NCBI GenBank assembly: GCA_946122785.1
Contig: CAMGYJ010000009.1
Span: forward strand, 28,679,633 to 28,743,632
Length of the DNA stretch: 64,000 nucleotides
DNA from: Linum tenue
Lineage: Eukaryota; Streptophyta; Magnoliopsida; Malpighiales; Linaceae
Direction of reading: 5' to 3'
In this document: piece after piece, positions 1 to 10,808 of the stretch
Layout: each line of letters starts with the position of its first letter
Numbering within the stretch: the stretch's first letter is position 1
Translations under genes and position numbers: made by a program
The notes under the pieces: generated by a model
What the model was told of the DNA's origin: nothing
The model's database searches: none
What the model saw: only the letters and a program-made list of their open reading frames with translations

Positions 1-1120
1 TGTGCTATCCTACTTGTACCGTGAGATGGGTAGATCGGCGCTGCAGATGACAGCATCTTCTTCACTGGGTGGTGACTTTGGTGGATGGGCCGCCTTGCTG
101 ATGCTCTGGACGTGGGTGCGGTTTCCTCATACATCACCACTACATGCGGTGACGGGTGCGCAGATTACTCAGGACGCAGTGCCACGTGGCATTCGGTGGT
201 TTCCGGCCCAGACCCGTTAGCATGGAGATCAGTTCTACTTGTACAAGCTGTGGTTTGACGAGTGCACGACATTCGTGGTTAGTATATAACATTTCATTTT
301 ATAGAATAGTTTTAATTGATTTATTATAGATTTAGGAGTAATTATGTGACCAATCCTTGTGTGCAGTGGCGTCAGTACTTTCATAGAGGTCAGGACTACA
401 GCGGTACTGTGATCCAGTCCCACACGTTTCGAGCAGTAGTTCCGCTGATCTGCTTCTCATCGCAGATGTGGCATCATCCAGATCGCGTGCTAGGACAGTT
501 TGGAATGGTTCAGGACCGGCCTCATCCTCCATATTCCGCGGCTGAGATTAGATTTTTTCTTCGTGTGGGACAGCATGGACCATCACGTGGCCAGCAGTTC
601 TTACAGGCAGCCAGCGAGTCAATTGAGTTGTGGAACCGTCGACATGAGTTCGTAGCGCAGACGAGCTACAGTGACGTGGAATTAGCTTACCACTCGAAGC
701 ATCAAGAGTGGTATAGAGATGTCACTAGACGTTCAGGCACACGGAGAGTTGCTGCACTGAACGCAGCGGTGAGTTTTTTTAGTAATTAAAATTTATGTTT
801 TAATTGTTTTTAGATGTGTGGAATTTCTGATATTTTCCATTTAAATTGCAGTACGACTGCATGGAGACCGTTGAACAGGGTTTACGTGATGGGATGAGAG
901 CAGGAGGGCTATCATATGACCAGATGGCGGAGTATGCTGACCAGTTGGCGGCAGGGGTTACAGCTATAGGTTTTAGAAAGCACCTAGCGGCGGCGCCCCG
1001 GACCGGGGCGTCCGGGCGCCGCCGCCGAGTTTTTTTTTTTAAAAAGCACCTAGCGGCGGCGCCCCGGACTGGAGCTTCGGCGCTTTCAACATATCAAAAA
1101 ACACAATATTCCTGTAAATA
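1..1120 (+). pseudogene. Plant mobile domain (PMD/MAIN-like) gene remnant
   Basis: Three blocks read like the plant mobile domain, a family found in MAIN/MAIL proteins and in transposon-borne relatives. Block 1 (about 2-280) begins outside the window and contains LSYLYREMGR and a GGWAALLMLWTWVRFP-like stretch. It has an in-frame TAG at 218-220. Block 2 (about 332-770) contains YVTNPCVQWRQYF and WHHPDRVLGQFGM, the most diagnostic PMD motif. Block 3 (852-960) reads DCMETVEQGLRDG. A 3' splice site (TTATTATAG) precedes block 2, and a GTGAGT donor with an AAATTGCAG acceptor separates blocks 2 and 3. The C-terminus runs into a GC-rich duplicated hairpin and low-complexity sequence. It is probably a pseudogene or transposon-borne copy, because of the stop and the replaced C-terminus. 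The family call is from recognised motifs only. Confidence 0.6.
977..1083. repeat. GC-rich direct duplication with a strong hairpin
   Basis: A 27-base GC-rich unit beginning AAAGCACCTAGCGGCGGC occurs at 977-1003 and again at 1043-1069 (66-base period). After the first copy, CCGGGCGCCGCCGCC pairs with GGCGGCGCCCCGG, giving a near-perfect hairpin at about 986-1027. It sits at the 3' end of the PMD remnant inside otherwise AT-rich DNA, and a T10 run separates the two copies. It looks like an inserted sequence that replaced the original C-terminal codons. Confidence 0.75.
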
Positions 1121-1543
1121 GTTTTAAAACCACTATATTCGTGGTGAATTAAAAAAAAAACAATATTCCTGAAAATAACCCACAAAAACAAATGTAGTAA
1201 TAGTAAGTATGTGTATTTAACATATTAGACATATGACTAATTGGTTAACTAGTTAATTGGTTTGATTAGTTAGGAGTGTGTGAAACCAAATCAAACCATC
1301 TAAATCAAGCTAATTAAAAAAGTTAACCAAACCAATCATCCAAATTAACCAAACAAAGTCAATCGTACTACTAGTTAAAATAGTTACCACGGTAACAAGT
1401 CCATTTGAACACCCCTGATTATGAAGCCACGTATGCAGAATTTGGCAGGCTAGAAGTCGGAGAACCCAAATATGGTACACATATGGCACTTGTGAGAACG
1501 TGTTCATAAGGTGTCCAGCTATCATATCGTGTACTGGCATTCT
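1121..1543. other. AT-rich spacer with short inverted motifs
   Basis: No gene is recognised. Between 1230 and 1380 there are several imperfect inverted copies of short motifs (TTGGTTAACTAG, AATTGGTTTGATT, AACCAAATCAAACC), so the stretch could fold back. The last 150 bases are less AT-rich and read openly on the minus strand, but I do not recognise the product. The left target-site duplication of the copia element (ATTCT) ends at 1543. Confidence 0.4.
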
Positions 1544-2183
1544 TGTAGACAGAAAGGTGTCGTCTCACTCAAGCTAACAGAATGGCGACGTTCCAACTAT
1601 TTGGTATCACGACATCGTCTCTGCCAAACCAGTCTCAACAACACCGTTTAAGGAAATCGTCCTTCTAAGTCTTCTCTTGAAGATCAGGGTCATCGTGTTG
1701 CTCAAACCTAGTCTCCTATCTAAAGAAGCGGCAGCAAAACTCCAAAGCTCTCCTCGATGAAACTCCACAGACATCACTGACTCTACAGAAGGTCATGATG
1801 TCTTCCCAGTGCGTCTGTGCAAGTCACAACGATCATCTTCTCCATTCCGTAGTATAAATACTCATCTTTCTCCTTCAATTAAACTTGGCAATCTGTAGTG
1901 AGAGAAATAGCAGAGTATTTCTTCTACTTTGGGTCCATGAAAGTTTTGCTTCGGTAGCTTGATTCACAGTGTGTTATTTGGGTGAATTAAGCTTGGGAAG
2001 CGTCTTTTACTTTTGTAGTTTCAAAGAGCCAACCTGGTTGACATGGATTAGACTCTTTGCTTGTAAAACTCTTAGATTGTAATTTTCACATCCGATCAAT
2101 AAATCACTTTTTCCATCTTAGTCAGTTTGAGAGAGAGAGTCAAAGACCTTGTTTAGCAACTGCTCCCCTTGTCAAAGTCGACA
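1544..2183 (+). repeat. 5' LTR of copia element 1
   Basis: It begins TGTAGACAGAAAGG, ends AAAGTCGACA and matches 8722-9362. A TATA box (TATAAATA, from 1853) within the LTR is preceded by a region likely to hold the promoter, so transcription probably starts about 30 bases downstream. The segment is 640 bases long. Confidence 0.92.
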
Positions 2184-2198
2184 ATTGGTATCAGAGCT
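2184..2198 (+). other. Primer-binding site of copia element 1
   Basis: ATTGGTATCAGAGCT directly follows the 5' LTR. TGGTATCAGAGC is the usual plant copia site complementary to the 3' end of initiator tRNA-Met. Confidence 0.9.
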
Positions 2199-2228
2199 GG
2201 GTCTTTGAAGGATTAAAGTTCGCCAAAG

Positions 2229-3420
2229 ATGATCAACGGAAATATCAGGATCTTTACCCGCTTCAGCATCTTACTCAGCAAATACTAATCCGCCATGGTT
2301 CGATGGCACAGACTACACTATGTGGAAGAAGAGAATGAGAATCTATCTTCTAGTGTTGATGGCGGGCTATGGGCTATAATAAAAAAGGGGCCAATTCCTA
2401 TGGATGATGAGGAAGAAGAAAAATGGGAAGATGATCAGAAGCTGTCCTCCCAGAAAGATTCAAGGGCAATGCACATCCTGTTCTCTGCGCTCAGTCCAGA
2501 AGAAAGTAGCATAGTGTGAGACAGCCAAAGAGATTTGGCAGTCTCTTGAGACTAGCCACGAAGGTACGTCAGAAGTGAAAGAAAGTAGGATAAATGTTCT
2601 GCTTAATGAATATGAATCATTTGAAATGAGCTCAGGTGAATCTATCACAAGCATGTATAAGAGATTCAATGATCTGATAAACATATTAAAAGGCTTAGGA
2701 AAGACTTTTGCCACTAAGGATCTTGTTAGAAAAATCTTATGAAGTCTTCCTAGAGAATGGCTACCTAAACGAACTGCCATAGAAGAAGCAAAAGATCTAA
2801 ATGTCTTATCAATTGAAAGGTTAGTTGGGTCTCTACTTAGTCATGAGGAAGTGGTTGTTCATATGAACAAGGAGGATAACAGACGAAAGAAAGTCATAGC
2901 ATTTAAAGCACAAGACTATGAAAGAGACTCTGAATATGAAATAGGAGAGGAGTTTGAAAAAGAATTTGCCATGATTAGTAGAAAATTTCATAGAATGTTA
3001 AAAATGAAAAGAGATTTTGAAGACAGAAAAAATCATGGCAATTCAAGTCAGTTCATTAATCGCCCCTATGAAGTTAGGAGAAACAGAGAAGGTCTCTAGA
3101 GAAGACATTTAGTCGACACCTTGATAGAAATGCTGGAAATAATGCTCAAAATGATAAGAGCTCTTTCAGAAGAGTAGAGAAACCAACTAAAGAACGTGAA
3201 AGGTTTAAACAGAAAGTTAAGGAAGACCATAGGTCTTCTAGTGAAAGGGATTTGACCATCTGCTTTAAGTTTGGAAAGACAGGTTACATGAGGTCCAGAT
3301 GCCCCTTGAACTTAAAATATCAAGAGAAGGCTATGGCAGCCTCTTGGAGTGATTACAGCTCTGAGGAAGATATGGAAACAAAAAACCTAGCCTACATGGC
3401 CTTTTGCCACCAAGGATGAC
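2229..3420 (+). pseudogene. gag remnant of copia element 1
   Basis: Recognisable gag sequence is spread over three frames. The N-terminal motif PWFDGTDYTMWKKRM is read from about 2292. A capsid-like stretch around 2640-2830 follows (SITSMYKRFNDLINILKGLG). A degenerate zinc knuckle at about 3258-3310 reads CFKFGKTGYMRSRC, in which the second Cys and the His of the CCHC pattern are replaced (F and Y). Stops at 2518 and 2740 and frame changes break it. The product would have been the capsid/nucleocapsid polyprotein of the retrotransposon particle. Confidence 0.75.
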
Positions 3421-3595
3421 AGTGAATCCTCTTCTCTGATAAGCAGTGATCAAGTACTTCCTTCAAGTTATCAGGTAATCTCTGACTCAGATTCTGAAAA
3501 ATGTGAGCATCCTGAATCAAAAACTGATTTTTTGCATGCTTTAAAAAAATCTACAAGAGGAATGCAACAAACTTAGAAGTAGGTATTGTCTGCTG

Positions 3596-5243
3596 ATGAC
3601 TGAAAATCATACCATGACTAAAGAACTAAGTGTTTTAAAAAGAACTATTTCTGTCCAGAATGAGAGTGAGAATAAACTTAAAGGACAAATTTTTGAACTA
3701 AAAGCTGAGAATCATAAGTTAAAGCAAGAGCTTTACAATAAGCATCCTGTCACCTTCAGAAATCCTGTTTCCAAAATCGGAATCCATTCATACAACACCA
3801 TACATAGGAAGAACTTTGGATCTCCTAACAACAGTAAAGCAAAGTATCATAAAAAGGATAGAGACTACCCTGTAATATATGTTTGTTCTTATTGTAATAG
3901 AAAAGGTCACCTAGCAAAATTCTGTTACGATTTACAAGACTCAAGAAAACCTACTATATGTAAGAAATTTCGGGTACCAAAATGCACTAACCTGTGACTG
4001 ATTGCAGAAACTGGGAGAAATGGAAAACATTTGGTATCTGGACAGTGGGTGCTCCCACCACATGACAGGTAGAAAAGAGTTGTTTTCTTCATTAAAATAC
4101 AAAAAAGGAGGTAAGGTAGTGTTTGGAGATGATAGAGTATGAAGAATTTTAGGGAATGGAACTATTGGTAAGAGTCATCTTCCTGTTATTAAAGATGTAT
4201 TGTTTGTTTAAGGTTTAAAACATAACCTACTCTCTATTAGTCAACTGTGCTGCTCTGAAAACAGAATCATTTTTGAAGCATCTTCATGTCAAATATCTAG
4301 AATTCGTGACAACAAATTGTTATTAAATGGTATAAAGAAAAATAACATGTATGTGGTAAATCTGAATAATTTAAAAACATTCAATGAAACATGTTTTCAT
4401 GTAGCATCAAATGAATTAGAATTACTTTGGCATAGAAAGCTAGGACATATATGCCTATCTAAACTTTCTAAATTGTCTAAATTAGAGTCAGCACGTGGTA
4501 TCCCTGTGTTAAAAGAAAACTCTAAATTCTTCTGTGATCCATGTGCATGTGGTAAGCTAACCAAGAAAAGCTTTAAGTCGAAAAAGGACATAAATACTAC
4601 TCAAGTGTATGAACTGATACATATGGATCTGTTTGGACCAACAAATGTGGTAAGTCTCGGAGGTAAATCCTATGCTCTGGTTCTTGTTGATGATTTCTCT
4701 CGTTTCACCTGGGTGTATCTTTTGGCTTCAAAAGATGAAGCATTTGCAATATTAAGAACCTTTGTGTCAAAAGTACTAAATGAGTCAGAAACTGGGATTA
4801 AATCAATAAGAAGTGACAATGGAGGTGAGTTCATATTAGAACAGTTCAGTGCCTTATGCAATGATAAAGGTATAAATCATACTTCTTCTGCACCTAGAAC
4901 ACCACAACAAAATGATGTTGTAGAAAGAAAAAATAGAACTATAATTGAGACAGCCAGGACTATGCTATTAGAATATGGCTCGCCTAAGTTTCTATGGGGA
5001 GAAGCTGTCATGACAGCAGTCTATGTAATAAATCGTGTGTTGATTAGAAAAAACTTAGGGAAGAATCCATATGAAATTCTAAAACAAAAAACTCCTAATC
5101 TTGGTTACTTCCACCCATTTGGATGTAAGTCCTACATATTAAACGCTAGGGATCATCTATACAAGTTTGATGCTAAAGCTGAGAAAGCAATTTTTCTTGG
5201 CTATTCCATAAAAGGACAAGCCTATAGAGTTTATAATCTATGA
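3596..5243 (+). pseudogene. gag C-terminus, protease and integrase of copia element 1
   Basis: The upstream part (3596-3997) carries an intact CCHC knuckle, CSYCNRKGHLAKFC. The protease follows with the active-site motif YLDSGCSHHMTG at about 4033. The GAG-pre-integrase zinc finger region reads LWHRKLGHICLSKLSKL at about 4426. The integrase core shows HMDLFGP (first Asp), SDNGGEF (second Asp) and ERKNRTI (the Glu). In-frame stops at about 4139 and 4209 interrupt the protease region. The open part 4317-5243 ends at TGA 5241-5243, where a CGA codon is likely ancestral. Residues next to the catalytic Glu are altered (NDVVE for the usual NGVAE). Confidence 0.85.
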
Positions 5244-5499
5244 ACAAAAAGAGTAGAAGAGTCTGTATTTGTGAAATTTGATGAATCTGCCTGCTCTGAG
5301 AAAGTTGATGCAGAAAACATAGAATTCTTGTTTCCTTCTTCAAATGAGAAAGAAGAAAAGTCAGGGGGGTGATCAAACCAGTATAAAGGAAGATGAGGCT
5401 ATTCCTAATGAACAAATCACTCAAACAGAAGAAAGAATGACTCCAGCTCACATACAAAAATGACATCCTGCATCTCAAATTATTGGGGATCTGAACGAG

Positions 5500-7104
5500 G
5501 GAATCCACACGCGAGGTAAGTATTGCCCAGGTCAGTATGCTTTTGTCTCTCTTCTAGAACCAAAGACCTATAAAGAAGCTTTAACAGTTGATGGATGGTT
5601 GCATGCAATGCAAAATGAACTTGTACAGTTTGCTAGACTGCATGTTTGGGAGTTAGTACCTAGACCTTTCAATAGGCTAATTATAGGAACAAAATGGGTT
5701 TTCAGAAACAAAACAAATGAACTTGGAGAAATAACAAAGAACAAAGCTAGACTGGTTGCTCAAGGATATTTACAAGAAGAAGGAATAGACTTTGAAGACT
5801 CTTTCGCCCCTGTTGCTCGAATAGAGTCTATTAGGTTGTTGTGTGCCTATGCTTGCTATATGAAAATTCCCTTATTCCAAATGGACGTTAAAAGCGCCTT
5901 CCTAAATGGTGAAATTAAAGAATAAGTGTATGAGAGTCAGCCCCCTGGTTTTGTAGATCACGAATTCCCTGATCACGTTTACAAACTATCAAAGGCATTG
6001 TATGGTTTAAAACAAGCTCCTAGAGCTTGGTTTGAAAAATTAACTTCCTTTTTAAAGTCTGAAGGATTTGCTCAAGGAAATGTTGACAAAACACTTTTCA
6101 TCAAGAAAGGAAACAAAGATACAATAGTCGTACAAATATATGTCGATGACTTTGTCTTTGGTTCAACTAGTCCATCTATGTGTACAAAATTCTGTGAATC
6201 AATGAAGTCCGAATTTGAGATGAGCATGATGGGAGAACTGTCACACTTCTTAGGCTTACAAATCAAGCAAACCAACTTGGGCATGTTTATAAGTCAGCCC
6301 AGCTATATCGAATCCATGCTTAGAAAATTCAATATGAACTCAGTAAATACATGTCAAACACCCATGGCTACAAATTTGAAACTTGACAAAGATGAAGCTG
6401 GTGTGCCTGTTTGTGAAAAGAAATATAGAGGAATGATAGGATCACTCTTGTACTTAACCGCAAGCCGACCTGATATTCAATTTAGTGTTGGCATGTGTGC
6501 AAGATTTCAATCCAACCCTAAAGAGAGTCACCTAAAGGCTGTAATAGGAATATTTAGATATCTTAAAGGAACCATCGAAGTAGGGCTATGATACCCAACT
6601 TCTGACTCGCTTGAACTCTCAAGCTATAGTGACTTAGATTTTGGGGGAAGCTTAGTTGATAGGAAAAGCACTTCTGGAAGTGTTCAATTCCTAGGCCTTG
6701 CTCTTGTCTCTTGGTTCAGCAAGAAACAAGGAGCAGTTGCCTTATCCACTGCTGAAGCAGAATACCTCGCAGCAGGAAGCTGCTGTGCTCAAATTATGTG
6801 GATGAAAGCACAATTATCAGACTATGGCTTTAAACTTAAGAACATCCCTGTATGGTGCGATAACACAAGTGCAATATGTATGACAAAAAACCTAGTACAA
6901 CATTCTAGGCCTAAGCATATAGAAATAAAATACTATTTCATAAGAGATCTAGTTCTAGCAGGTTACGTGTGCCTACAGTTTTTATCTACAGAGTATCAAT
7001 TAGCCGACCTATTCACAAAACCCTTGTCCAGTGAACGTTTCACTCAACTCTGTACTGAGTTAGGGTTAAAATCTTTTAACCAAATGAAAAATCTAAAAAG
7101 ATAA
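5500..7104 (+). pseudogene. Reverse transcriptase and RNase H of copia element 1
   Basis: The reverse transcriptase begins near 5590 and contains [43 protein letters not shown] and the catalytic IYVDDFVFGS at about 6139. RNase H follows with SYSDLDFGG, KSTSGSVQFLG, ALSTAEAEYLA, VWCDN and the terminal LADLFTKPL. A GAA-to-TAA change stops the frame at 5923-5925 and a TGG-to-TGA change stops it at 6589-6591. Otherwise the frame is continuous, so only two point changes disable this 500-codon stretch. It would copy element RNA into cDNA. Confidence 0.9.
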
Positions 7105-7319
7105 AAACTCATCGGGTGTTTTCTGCTCTAGGTATCTTACTTACCTTGATTTACTTAACAAGAGCTCTTTTCGGCTCATGCGTGTCTGCTTTATACATTA
7201 AACCATGCTTGCTTCTTTTTAATCATTACACCTGGTTTACGCAAAAAAACTCTTCGTATCCCTATCTTCTCCCACTCTCCTGATCTATTTAAACAAGCCT
7301 TCCCCCTCCTCTTTTCTTC

Positions 7320-8388
7320 ACTCTTCACAGCCACAAACAAAGAAAAGAAACTCAAACCAGCCAAAAGAAGTGATCATTTGCCACGACCCTTCCGCTTTGA
7401 TGGTTTGGTTCACACCTATCCAGGCTACATGTTCCATGAGCCTGTGGTAATAAACCACCATCGCCACCTTCAGCACTTTGAAAATAGAAGGCTGATCACA
7501 TAACCCAACTCGATCCATACGAGTTTAACCTCTATAAGTACGATATCATATCTCTTATAGAGGGACTGGGATGGGATTACCTCCTTCGTCAACCTCTCCA
7601 TCCAGCTTGCCCTGGTGTAGTCAAGTATTTTTATTCCAATCTTCGATGTCAAGGAGTTAGCACCAGAAGCTTCTTGAAGGTCGTTTATGGTCATCTCTTG
7701 ACCATTCCAGTGGGGGCTCTTAATGGAATCCTTGGTTTTCATCTCAAGGGATTGACATTGTTCATCCCTCATAATTTTGGAAACAAGACTTCATTCTGCC
7801 CACTGAGTACGAGAACTTCTCCACAGAACCAACAGGAGGATCTGATGTGCCTATTCTTGTCAGCTGGCTACCTCCACGATTGAGGATTTTTCATCACTTC
7901 ATCACCCATGTTTTCTTTCCTCGATCATACAATCTAGATCGAGTCCTGCCACTTGATCTCTGGATCATTACAAGTGCCACTGCCAGACGCAAACTAGATT
8001 ATTCCAATCTCCTGTTTGCCAACCTTCTTCCGGCTGGAGACGAGCACTACCAAGGGTTGCTGCCATTTGGATCCATCATCACTCGACTACTCGTCAACCT
8101 GGGGATAGACCTGTCTGATTATCGCAGCGTGTCCCACACCATGTACGTCAGTGCACTCAATGTGCTGATGGTTCTAGATCTACCCACTGACATTGCTCCT
8201 CCTCCTCCCCTCTTCCCTCTGCTTGTATTCTGGGTCCTCGCCCAAAACCTGCTTCTGCCAAAAAGGGGAAGCCTGCTGGAGAATCCAGCAAAAATACAGA
8301 CTTGGTGTTTACAGTATCTGAAGAAAACTCTTCCTTAGATGACTCAGCTGCTTCTGCCCCAGAAGACCCTGCTTCTCCTGCCTCCTAA
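7320..8388 (+). pseudogene. Extra ORF after pol in copia element 1 (Sirevirus-style position)
   Basis: Between RNase H and the 3' LTR lies about 1 kb that reads as protein with frame changes. An open block around 7515-7770 contains GVVKYFYSNLRCQGV, and 7847-8338 reads LDLWIITSATARRKLDY, then LPFGSIITRLLVNLGI, then DLPTDIAPPPP. After a frameshift near 8230 it ends at a TAA about 8388 with a Ser/Ala/Pro-rich tail. The FYSNL and 'LPFGSIITRLL' style resembles a putative plant transposon protein family found in many plant elements, and the position matches the env-like ORF of Sireviruses. No transmembrane segment or signal peptide is evident, so 'envelope' would be only a positional label. Confidence 0.6.
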
Positions 8389-8708
8389 ATCCCCTACTTG
8401 CTCTGAGGGGGAATCTTTCTTTAGCCTAGATGTTTCTGTGTCTTTAATGTTGTAATTTCTGTTTTAGTTATGTTTTAATTAGAAGGGCTTTTTGTTCATG
8501 ATGCCCCTTGAGCGTATGCATGTGTCCAGGGGGGGAATCTCTTGTCTAAAGGGTTGGTTCACTGACCCCCTCTTAGTTTTTTCAGTATTTCTGGCCCCTG
8601 CTGTTATGTAACCCCCTCCTGCTCTTTAAGTAATATAAGTTGCTATTTTCTCGAGTACTGCTGTTGTGCTTGTGTTGTTCTCTTTCAGGATATCTCAGAC
8701 TTCTCGGA

Positions 8709-8721
8709 CGAAGGGGGAAAT
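8709..8721 (+). other. Polypurine tract of copia element 1
   Basis: ACGAAGGGGGAAAT directly precedes the 3' LTR, where second-strand priming is expected. Confidence 0.85.
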
Positions 8722-9362
8722 TGTAGATAGAAAGGTGTCGTCTCACTCAAGCTAACAGAACGACGACGTTCCAACTATTTGGTATCATGACATCGTCTCT
8801 GCCAATCTAGTCTCAACGGCACCGTTTAAGGAAATCGTCCTTCTAAGTCTTCTCTTGAAGATCAGGGTCATCGTGTTGCTCAAACCTAGCCTCCTATCTA
8901 AAGAAGTGGCAGCAAAACTCCAAAGCTCTCCTCGATGAAACTCCACAGACATCACCGACTCTACAGAAGGTCATGATGTCTTCCCAGTGCGTCTGTGCAA
9001 GTCACAACGGTCATCTTCTCCATTCCATAATATAAATACTCATCTTTCTCCTTCAATTAAACTCGGCAGTATGTAGTGAGAGAAATAGCAGAGTATATCT
9101 TCTACTTTGGGTCCATGAAAGTTTTGCTTCGGTAGCTTGATTCACAGTGTGTTTTATCTGGGTGAATTAAGCTTGGGAAGCGTCTTTTACTTTTGTAGTT
9201 TCAAAGAGCCAACCTGGTTGGCACGGATTAGACTCTTTGCTTAAAAAACTCTTAGATTGTAATTTTCACATCCAATCAATAAATCACTTTTTCCATGTTA
9301 GTCAGTTGAGAGAGAGTGTCAAAGATCTTGTTTAGCAACTGCTCCCCTTGTCAAAGTCAACA
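8722..9362 (+). repeat. 3' LTR of copia element 1
   Basis: It begins TGTAGATAGAAAGG and ends AAAGTCAACA. It is collinear with the 5' LTR with scattered substitutions, including in the TATA-flanking region near 9030. GTTCT follows as the right target duplication. Confidence 0.92.
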
Positions 9363-9539
9363 GTTCTATGTCGCTTGATGAAAGCAATAACAACTTTTAC
9401 ATAACTGCAATCGCTTCCATCCAAAGATCACGGAGCGCCTAGTCACAAAATCCGACAACCGTACAATCTTATATTAGCACGTTCTTACAAATTGTGGCGT
9501 GAACACAACAACACAATTGAAAAATAGTCGTTTAAATGA

Positions 9540-10045
9540 GGGTTAATTGCATGATTGGTCACTGAGATAACAAAAAACGTTCATGTTTGGTCACTGAAAA
9601 TATTTAAATCCAATCTTGGTCACTCAAATTAGTTAAATGGTTCAAGTTTGGTCACTCTCCATCGAACTCCGTTAAATATGTCTGATGTGGCAGTCAACCC
9701 TCAAAGTTGACCGTTAACTCGGTGACGTGGCAATTAAAAAATAATAAATAAAATAAATTTTAATCTTCTACCATTTCCAACTCATTTTCACAATAAAGTA
9801 AAATAAAAAAAATTTAGAGGCTCCTTTGAGGACATGATATTCCCAGCCCTGGACATCAATTTCTACCACCAAATCTCATCCGAACAACAACAACAACAGA
9901 ACCAGTGGTGGCAACAACAGCAAATGGACCCAAGCCCATCAACACTCCCAAACGCTTCCTCTTCCTCCAATTCCTCCTCCCCATCCCCTTCCCCCACCAA
10001 ATTCCCCTCCAATTGCCCGCCGCCGCTCCACCACCAAATCCCCAA
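9540..10045 (+). repeat. Left inverted arm of the Pack-MULE
   Basis: It matches the reverse complement of 10588-11111 at about 95% by eye. It includes a second copy of the B3 gene start (ATG at 9836) reading rightwards. That frame carries the same Gln-rich and Ser/Pro-rich N-terminus as the minus-strand copy but stops at 10052, just past the end of the arm, so it has no B3 domain. Confidence 0.92.
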
Positions 10046-10808
10046 CCACTGATCCTCTCCCCCATCCCACTCCTCCATCGCCAACCGCCTGATTGTAGTA
10101 ATGTTGTTGTTGTTGCTGCTGATGATGATGATCAGAGTTATTGTTATTAACATTGTTGTTGTTACTGGCGCCGCCGCTGCCTCGCCTCCTCCAGCCGATA
10201 CACAACTGGTCTTGGTCCCCGCGGTGGCGCTCGAACAAAACGACGTCGCCGGCGTCCAGCTGCTTCTCCTTAACGTATCGACTCCAGCCTTTGGTGAGGA
10301 CGTAGCTCTGGCTGCTGTTCCAGTAGGAGTAGCGGAACCGCCAGCATTTCCCCGCCTCGTCCTCGAAGCCCAGCAGGATCCCTTTCTCCACCGCGTCGGC
10401 GCCCTGCAGGGGGAAGTAGCGCTCGGCGTGCTGCTTGGGTATACCCAGCCTGTTCAGCTTCCCCACGTCCGACGGTGTCAGAGGCTTCTCGAACATCCCT
10501 TCTTTCTCTATCGCCGCCTCCTGCCGCGGGGAGTCGTCGAGGTTGAAATTGGGGGCGACGGCGACGGCGGCGGAGGGGGAGAGCCAATTGGGGATTTGGT
10601 GGTGGAGCGGCGGCGGCGGGCAATTGGAGGGGAATTTGGTGGGGGAAGGGGATGGGGAGGAGGAATGGGAGGAAGAGGAAGCGTTTGGGAGTGTTGATGG
10701 GCTTGGATCCATTTGCTGTTGTTGCCACCACTGGTTCTGTTGTTGTTGTTGTTGTTGTTCGGATGGGATTTGGTGGTAGAAATTGATGTCCAGGGCTGGG
10801 AATATCAT
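9939..10808 (-). CDS. Truncated NGATHA-like B3 transcription factor fused to antisense sequence
   Basis: The 289-residue open frame starts [13 protein letters not shown], followed by Gln-rich and Ser/Pro-rich segments (residues 15-70). A complete B3 DNA-binding domain follows at about 105-210, with [64 protein letters not shown] and GWRRR. This is the signature of the RAV/NGATHA branch, and the WWQQQQMDP motif before the domain recalls NGATHA-like (At2g36080-type) proteins. A Val-to-Gly change is visible in LNRLGIPKQ, where the family has V. From about residue 255 the frame enters the left arm in antisense and encodes a meaningless Gly/Arg-rich tail, so the true C-terminus (including any repression motif) is lost. 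Whether it is expressed is unknown. Confidence 0.85.
   Translation of the reverse strand: MIFPALDINFYHQIPSEQQQQQQQNQWWQQQQMDPSPSTLPNASSSSHSSSPSPSPTKFPSNCPPPPLHHQIPNWLSPSAAVAVAPNFNLDDSPRQEAAIEKEGMFEKPLTPSDVGKLNRLGIPKQHAERYFPLQGADAVEKGILLGFEDEAGKCWRFRYSYWNSSQSYVLTKGWSRYVKEKQLDAGDVVLFERHRGDQDQLCIGWRRRGSGGASNNNNVNNNNSDHHHQQQQQQHYYNQAVGDGGVGWGRGSVVGDLVVERRRAIGGEFGGGRGWGGGIGGRGSVWEC

Larger units (their letters stand above)
1544..9362 (+). mobile_element. Ty1/copia LTR retrotransposon 1, complete but decayed
   Basis: Two LTRs of about 640 bases begin TGTAGA and end in CA. A primer-binding site follows the 5' LTR directly, and a purine tract (AAGGGGGAAA) precedes the 3' LTR. The order gag, protease, integrase, reverse transcriptase, RNase H is the Ty1/copia order. 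Flanks are ATTCT on the left and GTTCT on the right, a 5-bp target duplication with one change. The LTRs differ at about 8 of the first 120 bases and look closer elsewhere, so the insertion is not recent. An extra 1-kb reading region after RNase H resembles the layout of Sirevirus-type copia elements. Numerous stops and frameshifts make it non-autonomous. Confidence 0.93.

Noticed and set aside
1310..1540. Minus-strand open frame beginning MPVHDMIAGHLMN as a host exon interrupted by copia element 1
   Set aside because: Joining it to 9363-9530 did not give a product I can recognise.
9834..10052. Plus-strand open frame starting [15 protein letters not shown] as a separate gene
   Set aside because: It is the left-arm copy of the captured B3 N-terminus and stops just after the arm ends, without a B3 domain.
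10101..10697. Plus-strand open frame opposite the B3 domain
   Set aside because: It is the antisense shadow of the B3 coding region.
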